Source: Janthinobacterium sp. PC23-8 (GTDB lineage Bacteria; Pseudomonadota; Gammaproteobacteria; Burkholderiales; Burkholderiaceae_D). From it: a stretch of DNA of 64,000 nt. The notes beneath the pieces are model-generated. The model was not told the origin of the DNA. It saw only the letters and a list, made by a program, of their open reading frames with translations, and did no database searches. The DNA lies in contig NZ_NJGY01000003.1 of assembly GCF_002250505.1 (NCBI RefSeq), positions 816,660 through 880,659 on the forward strand. The letters run 5' to 3'. This document shows positions 9,019 through 17,200 of the stretch, in pieces (position 1 is the first letter of the stretch; every line of letters starts with the position of its first letter). The position numbers and the translations under genes are program-made.

Positions 9019-12000
9019 GGATAGCTCCGGTCAGGGGGAGAACAGGGACAGATGGCCGCGCCACGCCGTAGCGGCGGAACAGCAGGGGCAGCAGCACGAG
9101 GGTCAGCACGGTGGCGCTGAGCAGGCCACCGATGACGACGATGGCCAGCGGTTTCTGGATTTCCGAGCCGGGACCCGAGGCCAGCAACAGCGGCACCAGG
9201 CCCAGGCCGGTGATGCAGGCGGTCATCATGACGGGCCGAAAGCGCCGCAAGGCGCCTTGCGATACCAGCTCGCGCAGCGGCACGCCGCGCGCATGCAGGT
9301 CGTTGAAGCAGGTGATCATCACCAGGCCATTGAGCACCGCAATGCCCATCAGCGCGATAAAGCCGACCGAGGCGGGCACCGACAGGTACTCGCCCGTCAG
9401 GGCCAGCGCATAGACGCCGCCGGTCAGCGCGAACGGGATATTGACCAGTACCAGCATGGTTTGCCGGATGCTGCGCAAGGTACAGAACAGCAGCAGGAAG
9501 ATCAGCGCCAGCGCGACAGGCACAACCAGCGCCAGGCGGGCGGCCGCGCGCTGCTGGTTCTCGAACTGGCCGCCCCAGGCGATGCGGTAGCCGGGCGGCA
9601 GCGGCACCTGGCGCGCCACCAGCGCCCTGGCTTCATCAACGAAGCCGACCAGATCGCGGCCGCGCACGTTGGCGCGCACCACTACCAGCCGCGAGGCATT
9701 TTCACGCTCCACCTTGACGGGGCCGTCGACCGTGCGCAGGCTGGCCACCTGGCTCAGGGCAATCGCGGGGCCATCGGCCATGGGCAGGCGCAGCTGGCGG
9801 AACAGCTCGGCCGACAATTGCAACTGCTCGCCGCCGCGCAGCAGCAGCGCCAGCCGCTTGCCGCCTTCGATGACGATGCCTGCCTGGCGCCCTTCGATAA
9901 GGGTGCGCAAATCGCCCTGGATCTGTTCCACGGACAGGCCCAGGCGGGCGGCCGCCACGCGGTCGATATCGACTTGCAGGTATTGCACGCCCGAGTTTTG
10001 CGTGGTCAGCACATCCTCGCTGCCGGCCAGCGTTTGCAACTGGGCCACGATGCGCGCGGCCAGCGCGCCCAGCGCCTTGTTGTCCGGACCGTAGATCTTG
10101 ACGGCGACGTCGCCGCGCACGCCGGACAGCATTTCCGAGGTACGCATCTCGATGGGCTGGGTAAAGCTGATATTGACGCCTGGGAAGCTTGCCGTGGCCG
10201 CGCGCAAGGCATCGATCAGCGCTTCCTTGTCCGCGCTGCGCCATTGCGCGCGCGGCTTGAGCACGAGGAAGGAGTCGGTTTCGTTCAGGCCCATGGGATC
10301 GAGTCCCAGTTCATCCGACCCCAGGCGCGCCACGATGCGTTGCACCTCGGGCACCTGCTCGAGGATGCGGCGCTGTATGGACTGGTCCAGGCGCGCCGAT
10401 TCCTGCAAGTTCACGGATGGCAGTTTTTCGATCTGCATGATGATGTCGCCTTCGTCCAGCGCAGGCATGAACGATTTGCCCACGTGCAGGAAGACGCCGG
10501 CGGCCAGCAGCAGGGCCGCCACGGCCACGCCGCCCACCAGGCGCTCGCGGCGCAGGGCGCGTGCAAGCAGGGCCAGGTAGGCCGCTTCCATCTTCTGCAC
10601 CAGGCGCGGCGTGCCCGCGTGGCGCTCGGACAGCAGCAGCGAGGCGAGCACGGGAATGACGGTCAGCGACAGCAGCAGCGAGGCGGCCAGCGCGAACAGG
10701 ATGGTCAGCGCCACGGGAGCGAATAGCTTGCCTTCCAGTCCCTGCAGGGTCAGCAGCGGCAGGAAGACGATCATGATCACCAGCATGCCGGCGCTCACGG
10801 GCAGGGCAACCTCGCGCACGGCCCGGTAGATGCGGTGCAGGCGCGGCATGCCCGCTTGTGCGTGGGCGCCATGGGCCTCGATGTTTTCCACCACCACCAC
10901 GGCCGCATCGACCAGCATGCCGATGGCGATGGCCAGGCCGCCCAGCGACATCAGGTTGGCGCTCAGTCCATACGCCTGCATCAGCAGGAAGGTGCCCAGC
11001 GCCGCCAGCGGCAGGATGCACGCGACCACCAGCGCCGAGCGCAGGTTGCCCAGAAAAACATACAGCAGCACGATCACCAGCACGGTGGCTTCGGCCAGTG
11101 CACCCGTGACGCTGGCCACGGCCCGCTCCACCAGCTTGCCGCGGTCGTAAAAGGTGCTGATGCGGGTCCCGCTGGGCAGGCTGGGGGCCAGCGCGTCGAG
11201 GCGTGCACGCACCTGCTGCACCACTTGCTGCGCATTGGCACCGCGCATGGCCAGCACCAGCGCCTGCACGGCTTCGCCGCGCCCGTCCTCGGTGACGGCG
11301 CCGTAGCGCGTCAACTGGCCGATGCGCACCGTGGCCACCTGGCCGACGTTTACCGCCATGTCGCCGCGCCGGGCGATGCCGATGGCGCGCACGTCGGCCA
11401 GCGTGCGGATGCCCGCGTCGCTGCGGATCAGCAGCGCCTCTTCGCCGCTGCCCAGGCGGCCTGCGCCATCGCTGCGGTTGTTCGCTTCCAGTGCCTGCTG
11501 CAGTTGGGCCAGTGACAGGCCGCGCGCGGCCAGCGCGGCCAGGTCGGGCACCACTTCGAAGCTGCGCACCATGCCGCCGAGCGAATTGACATCGGCCACG
11601 CCGGCGATGTTGCGCAGCTGGGGGCGGATGGTCCATTCGAGCAGCGTGCGTTTTTCCATCAGGCTCAATGGTCCCTCGATGGTGAACATGAAGACTTCGC
11701 CCAGCGGCGTGGTGATCGGCGCCAGGGTGCCGCTGACGGAGGCGGGCAAGTCCTTCAGCACCGTGGCCAGCCGTTCGCTCACTTGCTGGCGCGCCCAGAA
11801 GACGTCGGTGCCTTCCTGGAAGTCCAGCGTGATGTCGGCGATCGCATATTTGGACTGCGAGCGCAGTACGGCCTGGCGCGCAATGCCCAGCAGTTCCTGC
11901 TCGATGGGGGCGACGATGCGTGCCTCGACTTCTTCCGGCGTCATGCCGGGTGCCTTGAGGATCAGCTTGACCTGGGTGCCGGAGATATCGGGAAAGGCAT

Positions 12001-12112
12001 CGATGGGCAACGTGCGGAAGGCTTGCACGCCGGCCACCGCCATCAGCGCGGCCAGCAGCAGCACCAGCAGACGCTGCGACAGCGACAGGGCGATCAGGCG
12101 GGCCAGCATCAC
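9005..12112 (-). CDS. Heavy-metal efflux RND transporter (CzcA/CusA family)
   Basis: A 1035-residue inner-membrane proton antiporter that moves metal cations from periplasm or cytoplasm into the TolC-like duct. Family signs are FRTLPIDAFPDISGTQV near residue 32, MTPEEVEARIVAPIEQEL near 57, and the fourth-helix motif GMLVDAAVVVVEN near 397, which carries the charged residues for proton relay. The DAA form of that motif resembles the HME-RND groups distinct from classic CzcA (DGA), so the metal cannot be named safely. Twelve membrane segments and two large periplasmic loops fit. The stop of the adaptor gene overlaps its start by 4 bases. Confidence 0.9.
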   Translation of the reverse strand: MMLARLIALSLSQRLLVLLLAALMAVAGVQAFRTLPIDAFPDISGTQVKLILKAPGMTPEEVEARIVAPIEQELLGIARQAVLRSQSKYAIADITLDFQEGTDVFWARQQVSERLATVLKDLPASVSGTLAPITTPLGEVFMFTIEGPLSLMEKRTLLEWTIRPQLRNIAGVADVNSLGGMVRSFEVVPDLAALAARGLSLAQLQQALEANNRSDGAGRLGSGEEALLIRSDAGIRTLADVRAIGIARRGDMAVNVGQVATVRIGQLTRYGAVTEDGRGEAVQALVLAMRGANAQQVVQQVRARLDALAPSLPSGTRISTFYDRGKLVERAVASVTGALAEATVLVIVLLYVFLGNLRSALVVACILPLAALGTFLLMQAYGLSANLMSLGGLAIAIGMLVDAAVVVVENIEAHGAHAQAGMPRLHRIYRAVREVALPVSAGMLVIMIVFLPLLTLQGLEGKLFAPVALTILFALAASLLLSLTVIPVLASLLLSERHAGTPRLVQKMEAAYLALLARALRRERLVGGVAVAALLLAAGVFLHVGKSFMPALDEGDIIMQIEKLPSVNLQESARLDQSIQRRILEQVPEVQRIVARLGSDELGLDPMGLNETDSFLVLKPRAQWRSADKEALIDALRAATASFPGVNISFTQPIEMRTSEMLSGVRGDVAVKIYGPDNKALGALAARIVAQLQTLAGSEDVLTTQNSGVQYLQVDIDRVAAARLGLSVEQIQGDLRTLIEGRQAGIVIEGGKRLALLLRGGEQLQLSAELFRQLRLPMADGPAIALSQVASLRTVDGPVKVERENASRLVVVRANVRGRDLVGFVDEARALVARQVPLPPGYRIAWGGQFENQQRAAARLALVVPVALALIFLLLFCTLRSIRQTMLVLVNIPFALTGGVYALALTGEYLSVPASVGFIALMGIAVLNGLVMITCFNDLHARGVPLRELVSQGALRRFRPVMMTACITGLGLVPLLLASGPGSEIQKPLAIVVIGGLLSATVLTLVLLPLLFRRYGVARPSVPVLPLTGAIHAAP

Positions 12113-13320
12113 TTGGCTCCCTGGCCGGGTGCATCCGACGCCGGCCCCAGGCCGCTCCAGCTACCCTTGAGGGCCGCCAGGCCGCGCACGGCCACTGCGT
12201 CGCCCGCAGACAGTGCGCCGCGCACCCAGGCCATGCCGCCGCCGGCTGGCGTGGCCTGCACGGGAGTGACCGCGAAGCCCCTGGCGTTGGCGACAAAGAC
12301 GTAGTCCTGCTGCGAGTCCTGCCGCGCATCGCCCGTGCCGCGCACCAGCGCCACGGCCGGTACGGCCACGCCGCCGACCCAGCCGACCCAGCCGACCCCG
12401 CCCGCCTGCTGCGCCGGGCGCAGCAGGCGCGCCTCGACAAAGGCATTCACCTTCAGGCACGGCTCCTGTCCCACCTGTTGCGCACGCAGTTGCGCGCTTT
12501 GCGTGGCGGCGTCGACGACGGGGGAGATGGCCGTCACGCGCAGTTTGGCACAGCCGTCCACCTGCAGCAGGTCGCCCACGCGCAGCAGCGGCAATTGTGC
12601 GCGCGTCGCCTGCAACTGCACCCACAGGGGCCCGCTGGCGGCCAGGCGCGCCAGCAGCGCACCCGCTTCGACGTGTTGCCCCGCCTCGACCGGCAAGGCC
12701 AGCACGGTGCCGGCCCGGCTGGCGCGCACCGTCAGCAGCGGCGACAGCGTGCGTTGCTCGCGCAGGCGCCGCAGCGCGACGCCATCGAGGCCGGCGCTGC
12801 GCAGCGCCTGTTCGCGTTCGCTCGCTGCCAGCGTGGCCAGTTGCGCCGCATCGCCGCTTTCATCGAGACGGGCACGGGCGATAATGCCGTCGCCGTACAG
12901 CCCTTCGTCGCGCGCCAGCCTGGCATGGGCCAGTCGCGCCGCGCTGCTCTTTTCGAGGTAGGCCCGCTGCCACTCCAGCCAACTTTGGCTGTACAGGGTC
13001 AGCATCGGCATGCCGGCGCGCACCTGCTGCAGTGGCGTCACGTGCACCTGCTGCACCGTGCCCTCAAGTACGGCGCTGGCCACGGCGCCGGCGCCCGGCG
13101 GCGCCACCACGGTGCCCGACAGGTACTGGTCGTTGCCTGCCGGCGCTCCCTCGCCGGGAAGCGTTGTGACGGCAGGCGTGGTGGCGATGCCGGCACGGCT
13201 GATTTGCTGCGGGCTCAGGTGCAGTTGCTGCGGTGCGGCGGCCGACCATAGCGGCCAGCCGAGCAGGGCCAGTATTGTCCAGCAAGGCTGGCAGCGGTTA
13301 AGATGGGACGAAGCGGGCAT
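12109..13320 (-). CDS. RND periplasmic adaptor (CzcB-like membrane fusion protein)
   Basis: A 403-residue adaptor linking the RND pump to the outer-membrane duct. An N-terminal hydrophobic export segment is followed by APQQLHLSPQQISRAGIAT, the usual opening of CzcB/CusB proteins, then a biotinyl-lipoyl-like half motif, a coiled-coil hairpin (about residues 105-190) and the second lipoyl half near GTVLALPVEAGQHVEAG. A three-copy 9-bp repeat in the beta-barrel domain encodes a GWVGWVGG stretch. It is the first gene of the pump operon, transcribed away from the response-regulator gene. Confidence 0.88.
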   Translation of the reverse strand: MPASSHLNRCQPCWTILALLGWPLWSAAAPQQLHLSPQQISRAGIATTPAVTTLPGEGAPAGNDQYLSGTVVAPPGAGAVASAVLEGTVQQVHVTPLQQVRAGMPMLTLYSQSWLEWQRAYLEKSSAARLAHARLARDEGLYGDGIIARARLDESGDAAQLATLAASEREQALRSAGLDGVALRRLREQRTLSPLLTVRASRAGTVLALPVEAGQHVEAGALLARLAASGPLWVQLQATRAQLPLLRVGDLLQVDGCAKLRVTAISPVVDAATQSAQLRAQQVGQEPCLKVNAFVEARLLRPAQQAGGVGWVGWVGGVAVPAVALVRGTGDARQDSQQDYVFVANARGFAVTPVQATPAGGGMAWVRGALSAGDAVAVRGLAALKGSWSGLGPASDAPGQGAK

Positions 13321-13367
13321 GGGAGGCAGCCGGAAGTGGAAGATGGAACGATGGTGGCCAGCAGATG

Positions 13368-13382
13368 TTAAGAAGTTCTTAA
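13368..13382. promoter_or_regulatory. Perfect palindrome TTAAGAA-G-TTCTTAA between efflux operon and its regulators
   Basis: TTAAGAAGTTCTTAA is a perfect 7-bp inverted repeat around a central G, located in the 125-base gap between the divergent adaptor gene and the response-regulator gene. The shape suits a dimeric OmpR-type regulator, so the adjacent response regulator probably binds here and controls both directions. Binding is inference. Confidence 0.65.
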
Positions 13383-13445
13383 TGTCCGGCGCCTACGCTG
13401 CCAGCATGAAATCTCGGATACGACAGCCAGACAGGACAGGCCACG

Positions 13446-14123
13446 ATGCGCATATTGCTGACAGAAGACGACCCTCAGCTGGGGCGGGCCACGCAGATGG
13501 GGCTGGAGCAGGCCGGCTATGCGGTCGACTGGGTGCAGTCGGCCGAAAGCGCGCATACGGCCGTGCGGCTGCACCGCTATGGCTGCCTGTTGCTCGACCT
13601 GGCCCTGCCGGGCGAGGATGGCATGCAGGCGCTGGCGACCTTGCGCCACGGCGGTTACGAGGGGGCGATCCTGATCGTCACGGCGCGCGACCAGATCGTC
13701 GACCGCGTGGCGGGCCTGGACGCCGGAGCGGACGACTTCATCGTCAAGCCCTTCGACCTCGATGAGCTGGCGGCGCGCATGCGCAGCGCCTGCCGCCGCG
13801 CGGCCGGGCGTACGCGCGAAGAACTCGTGCATGGCGATCTGGTGATCGATATCGCTGCGCGTCAGGTGCGCCAGGCAGGGGTGGCGGTGCCGTTGACGGG
13901 CAAGGAGTTCAGCATCCTGCTGATGCTGGTCGAGCAGCGCGGGCGCATACTGAGCCGCGCGCAGCTGGAAGAGGGCGTCTACAGCTGGGGCGAGGAAATC
14001 GACAGCAACGCGCTGCAGGTGCATATCCACCATTTGCGGCGCAAGCTGGGCAAGACGCTGATCCGCACCGTGCACGCGATCGGCTACAGCATCGACCAGC
14101 CGGACACGCAGGCCTGCCCATGA
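13446..14123 (+). CDS. OmpR-family response regulator for metal efflux
   Basis: A 225-residue regulator. The receiver domain (1-115) has the acidic pocket EDD near residue 8, the phospho-acceptor Asp51 in LLLDLALPGEDG, the switch threonine in IVTARD near 78 and the lysine of VKPFDLDEL near 101. The C-terminal winged-helix DNA-binding domain ends with VHIHHLRRKLGKTLIRTVHAIGY. It overlaps the histidine kinase gene by 4 bases. Lying divergent from the RND pump operon, it most likely activates that operon on metal stress, through the palindrome at 13368. Confidence 0.9.
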   Translation: MRILLTEDDPQLGRATQMGLEQAGYAVDWVQSAESAHTAVRLHRYGCLLLDLALPGEDGMQALATLRHGGYEGAILIVTARDQIVDRVAGLDAGADDFIVKPFDLDELAARMRSACRRAAGRTREELVHGDLVIDIAARQVRQAGVAVPLTGKEFSILLMLVEQRGRILSRAQLEEGVYSWGEEIDSNALQVHIHHLRRKLGKTLIRTVHAIGYSIDQPDTQACP

Positions 14124-15514
14124 CGGCGCGCCTGGCCACCGCCGGCGCCTGGTCGCTGCGGCGCACCTTGCTGGCCGTGCTGCTGGGGCTGACGTTGACG
14201 CTATGGGGCTTCAGCGCCGCCATCGTGTACCTGGAAGCGGGGCGCGAAAGCCAGGAGCTGTTCGACCAGTCGCTGGCCGAGACCGGGCATTTGCTGCTGT
14301 CGCTGGCCGAGCACGAGGTGCGCGAGCATGGCCCGAGCAGCGCGCTGGTGATGCCGGTGGCGCAGAACCGCAATCATCGCCCGTATCTGCTGTTCCAGGT
14401 GTGGGATGCGCGCCAGCGCCTGCTGTACCGCAATGCCGGCGCGCCGGAGCAGGCGTTCGCCGCGCCGGCCGATGTCGGCTACAGCTGGCGCGAGCACGAT
14501 GGCCGCCTGTGGCGCATCTACTCAAGCTGGAATCCCGACGCGCAGTTGCAGATCCAGGTGGCCGAACCGGCCAGCCACCGCCAGGAAATCGGCAACCGCT
14601 TCGCCGTCAAGCTGCTGGCGATCGGCTTGCCGATGGCGGCTTTGGCGGCGCTGGCCATCTGGTGGAGCATCAACCGCGTGTTTCGCACCCTGCGTCGCTC
14701 GGCCGATGAAGTGGCGCTGCGCACGCCCGACGATCTGGCCGGTGTCAGCGTGACGGGCGCTCCGATGGAAGTGCAGCCGCTGCTGCAGGCGATCAACCGC
14801 CTGTTTCTGCGCGTACGCCAGACGCGCGAGCAGGAACAGCGCTTCACGGCCGATGCCGCGCATGAGCTGCGCACGCCGCTGGCGGCCATCAAGACCAATC
14901 TGCAGGTGATCGGGCGGGCGCGCAGCGATGCCGAGCGCAGCGAGGCCATCACGGGCCTGGGCCTGAGTGTGGAGCGTGCCACGCGCCTGGTGGGGCAGTT
15001 GCTGACCTTGTCCCGGCTCGACCCGCAGTCGCAGCCTGCACCCGAGCTGCCGGTGCTCGATATGGCCGCCGTGCTGGCCGAACAGCTGCCCGGCTGGATG
15101 GCGCAGGCGCGGCGCCACGATCTGCGGCTGCAGACGGACTTGGCCATGGCACCGTGCCGCCTGCAGCCGGACCATGTGCTGATCCTGGCGCGCAATCTGA
15201 TGGACAATGCCATGCGCTACACCCCGGCCGGCGGCACGCTGGCGCTGGCATGCCGCGTCGATGCCGATGGCGTGCTGCTGCGCGTGAGCGATACGGGGCC
15301 AGGCATCGCCGAGCATCTGCGCGAGCGCGTGTTCGAACGTTTTTTTCGCGCCGCTGGCGCGCACCAGCCAGGCAGCGGCCTGGGTTTGTCGATCGTGCGG
15401 CGCATCGCCGACACGCATGGCGCCAGCGTGCAGCTGGCCGCCGGGCCGGATGGCACGGGCCTGGTGGTGACCGTGCGTTTTCCGGCGCCCGCCGGGGCGC
15501 CACTTCATGAGTAA
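14120..15514 (+). CDS. Sensor histidine kinase paired with the metal-efflux response regulator
   Basis: A 464-residue membrane sensor. Two transmembrane helices (about residues 12-38 and 165-190) bracket a periplasmic sensing loop of about 130 residues; a HAMP-like linker follows. His248 in DAAHELRTPLAAIK is the phosphorylated histidine. The ATPase domain has the N box NLMDNAMRYTPAGG, G1 DTGPGI, F box ERFFR and G2 GSGLGLSIV. It is translationally coupled to the regulator by an ATGA overlap and is followed 12 bases on by the VIT gene, which may share the transcript. The signal is presumably a metal ion. Confidence 0.9.
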   Translation: MTARLATAGAWSLRRTLLAVLLGLTLTLWGFSAAIVYLEAGRESQELFDQSLAETGHLLLSLAEHEVREHGPSSALVMPVAQNRNHRPYLLFQVWDARQRLLYRNAGAPEQAFAAPADVGYSWREHDGRLWRIYSSWNPDAQLQIQVAEPASHRQEIGNRFAVKLLAIGLPMAALAALAIWWSINRVFRTLRRSADEVALRTPDDLAGVSVTGAPMEVQPLLQAINRLFLRVRQTREQEQRFTADAAHELRTPLAAIKTNLQVIGRARSDAERSEAITGLGLSVERATRLVGQLLTLSRLDPQSQPAPELPVLDMAAVLAEQLPGWMAQARRHDLRLQTDLAMAPCRLQPDHVLILARNLMDNAMRYTPAGGTLALACRVDADGVLLRVSDTGPGIAEHLRERVFERFFRAAGAHQPGSGLGLSIVRRIADTHGASVQLAAGPDGTGLVVTVRFPAPAGAPLHE

Positions 15515-15526
15515 AGAGGATACAAC

Positions 15527-16225
15527 ATGCCATTGCGACACCGTGAGTTTCACCAGTTGGGCAATATGGGCTGGCTGCGCGCCGCCGTACTGGGCGCCAA
15601 TGACGGCATCGTCTCGACGGCCAGCCTGCTGCTGGGGGTGATCGCGGCGCACGCCACGCATCAAAGCATTCTGGTCGCTGGCGTGGCCGCTCTGGTGGCG
15701 GGCGCCATGTCGATGGCCACCGGTGAATATGTCTCGGTGCAGTCGCAGGCCGATACGGAGCAGGCGGCGCTGGCGCGCGAAGGCGGCGAGCTGCACGACG
15801 ATCCGACTGGGGAGCTGCGCGAACTGACGCATATTTACATGGAACGCGGCCTGGCGCCGGCGCTGGCCGAACAGGTGGCGATGGCCTTGATGGCCCACGA
15901 CGCCATCGGCGCCCACGCGCGCGACGAGCTGGGCATTACGGACAGCATGCGCGCGCGGCCGCTGCAGGCGGCACTCGCATCCGCGCTCAGTTTTGCCGTC
16001 GGCGCTGCGCTGCCGCTGCTGGTGGCGCTGCTGGCACCGATGCCGGTGCTGGCGCCCGCGATTGTCATCGCCTCGCTGCTGTCGCTTGCGCTGCTCGGTG
16101 CGCTCGCTGCCAGGGCTGGCGGCGCGCGCGTGGGCCGTGGCATGCTGAGGGTGGTGTTCTGGAGCGCGCTGTCGATGGCGGCGACAGCCGGCATCGGCGC
16201 CTTGTTCGGCGCCAGCGTGGGCTGA
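15527..16225 (+). CDS. VIT family (VIT1/CCC1-like) metal transporter
   Basis: A 232-residue inner-membrane protein of the VIT1/CCC1 family, which moves ferrous iron or manganese out of the cytosol. Diagnostic segments are RAAVLGANDGIVSTASLLLGV near residue 20, VAGAMSMATGEYVSVQSQADTE near 60, and GELRELTHIYMERGLAPALAEQVA near 90, the metal-collecting cytosolic loop. Five hydrophobic helices are visible, the last three after residue 140. The gene sits 12 bases past the sensor kinase stop, with a short ribosome site (AAAGAGG), so it is probably part of the metal-response operon. Confidence 0.88.
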   Translation: MPLRHREFHQLGNMGWLRAAVLGANDGIVSTASLLLGVIAAHATHQSILVAGVAALVAGAMSMATGEYVSVQSQADTEQAALAREGGELHDDPTGELRELTHIYMERGLAPALAEQVAMALMAHDAIGAHARDELGITDSMRARPLQAALASALSFAVGAALPLLVALLAPMPVLAPAIVIASLLSLALLGALAARAGGARVGRGMLRVVFWSALSMAATAGIGALFGASVG

Positions 16226-16263
16226 GTTCGTCAAGGTACTGCGTTCCCGAGCGGTTTGGAGCT

Positions 16264-16532
16264 GAGTATGGCTGAGAAATCAGGTAGTTAGCGGTGTTTT
16301 TGATAATCGATTAGGTGCATTTGCTGATCGTGTATCACCTCCAATTTGGTCTGGTAGCCTGGCGAACGCGATGCAACCTAGAGCCGCTGCGATTGGCATA
16401 TTGGTTGAACATAAAAACGTGAAGATCGCTGCGGTGGCAAAATCAATGTATGAAAGAATTGCGAATCGAATCGAGCGCGAAAAGGAGCGTAAACAGCGAC
16501 AGGATGAGGGCCGCGAACAGCGCTTTGAGTGA
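16264..16532 (+). pseudogene. Possible C-terminal remnant of an unknown gene
   Basis: The frame is open from just after a stop at 16263 to the TGA at 16530-16532 and reads like real protein: a middle part GAFADRVSPPIWSGSLANAM, then a charged coiled-coil-like tail with many Glu, Arg and Lys. No ATG precedes the likely conserved part; the first ATG (16371) gives only 53 residues. A 26-codon frame starting with ATG near 16505 overlaps its end, as in phage or plasmid gene strings. I do not recognise the family. Confidence 0.4.
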
Positions 16533-16675
16533 CGGCGCTTTATTTGGGCTACTTATTAAATGTGAAACTGATGGCCGTTGGTGACGGGACTGATCATCAA
16601 TGGCTCTTGTCATTTTTCAGATCGTTGCAAAGTCGCCGCGATTTTGCGCCAGCTTCACGCGTGATGCCCAAGCGC

Positions 16676-16806
16676 CGGCAACGGCGTCACCGTCACCTGC
16701 ACCTGCACCTGCACATCGAGCTCCTGCTGCCCGCCGCCCAGCACGATGCCGCGCATCGGCGTGACGTCGCTGAAGTCGCGGCCCCATCCCAGAGTGATGT
16801 GTTCGA
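16676..16806 (-). pseudogene. Duplicated scrap of the transglutaminase gene 3' region
   Basis: This stretch is nearly identical to bases 28634-28752, the 3' end of the transglutaminase gene at 28616-29542, and in the reverse frame encodes the same EHITLGWGRDFSDVTPMRG ending. It is 12 bases longer because CCTGCA is present three times instead of once. Nothing of the upstream 250 codons is here, so it is a dead fragment. Confidence 0.9.
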
Positions 16807-16812
16807 GGACCG

Positions 16813-17098
16813 GGGTCAGATCCTAATGCCGTTCAGTTAAGCTGTCTGATGCATTGAATGCGTAAGGCCTAAAAACGTAGAAACGGCGGGCCGGAGACGC
16901 GAGCCCGAGAAAATGCCGATGGCTGCGTTGCAGCTCCTAGCCGTACATGCGTACTGTCTTCGTCGCTGCGCCTTGCCCTCGACATTTTTCGGACCCGCTT
17001 GGCCCGGTGGGCCTGTGCTGGAGACCGAGGCCTCAATCCGTTTCGCGGGTTTCCTGGCAGCGTAGGCGCGCTAACTGAACGGCATTAGGGTCAGATCC
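16813..17098. mobile_element. 264-bp MITE-like element with 16-bp terminal inverted repeats and 11-bp target duplication
   Basis: The ends TAATGCCGTTCAGTTA (16824-16839) and TAACTGAACGGCATTA (17072-17087) are exact inverted repeats. They are flanked directly by the identical 11-mer GGGTCAGATCC at 16813-16823 and 17088-17098. The 264-bp body has no open frame of useful length, so it is a non-autonomous element moved by a transposase encoded elsewhere. An 11-bp duplication would suit IS4-like transposases, but that is inference. Confidence 0.85.
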
Positions 17099-17200
17099 GC
17101 CATTCGTGCACGATCTCGGCGCAGACCCGCCCAGTTGACTCTGGTCGCACTGGCGGATCGCCCCGGTGTATGGACAAGCGACTGCCGCGCAACGGCAGGC

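Larger units (their letters stand above)
16226..17200. other. Gene-poor debris region between the VIT transporter and a GntR regulator
   Basis: This 975-base stretch has no complete convincing gene. It holds an open frame that looks like the C-terminal part of a lost gene (16264-16532), a scrap of a transglutaminase gene copied from elsewhere (16676-16806), and an inserted short element with terminal inverted repeats (16824-17087). The remaining bases show nothing I can assign. Confidence 0.7.

Noticed and set aside
9017-10726. A 569-codon open frame on the plus strand across the CzcA-like gene
   Set aside because: It is antisense to an intact, motif-complete RND pump and its product is full of His, Gln, Arg and Gly with no domain; this is the usual shadow frame of high-GC coding sequence.
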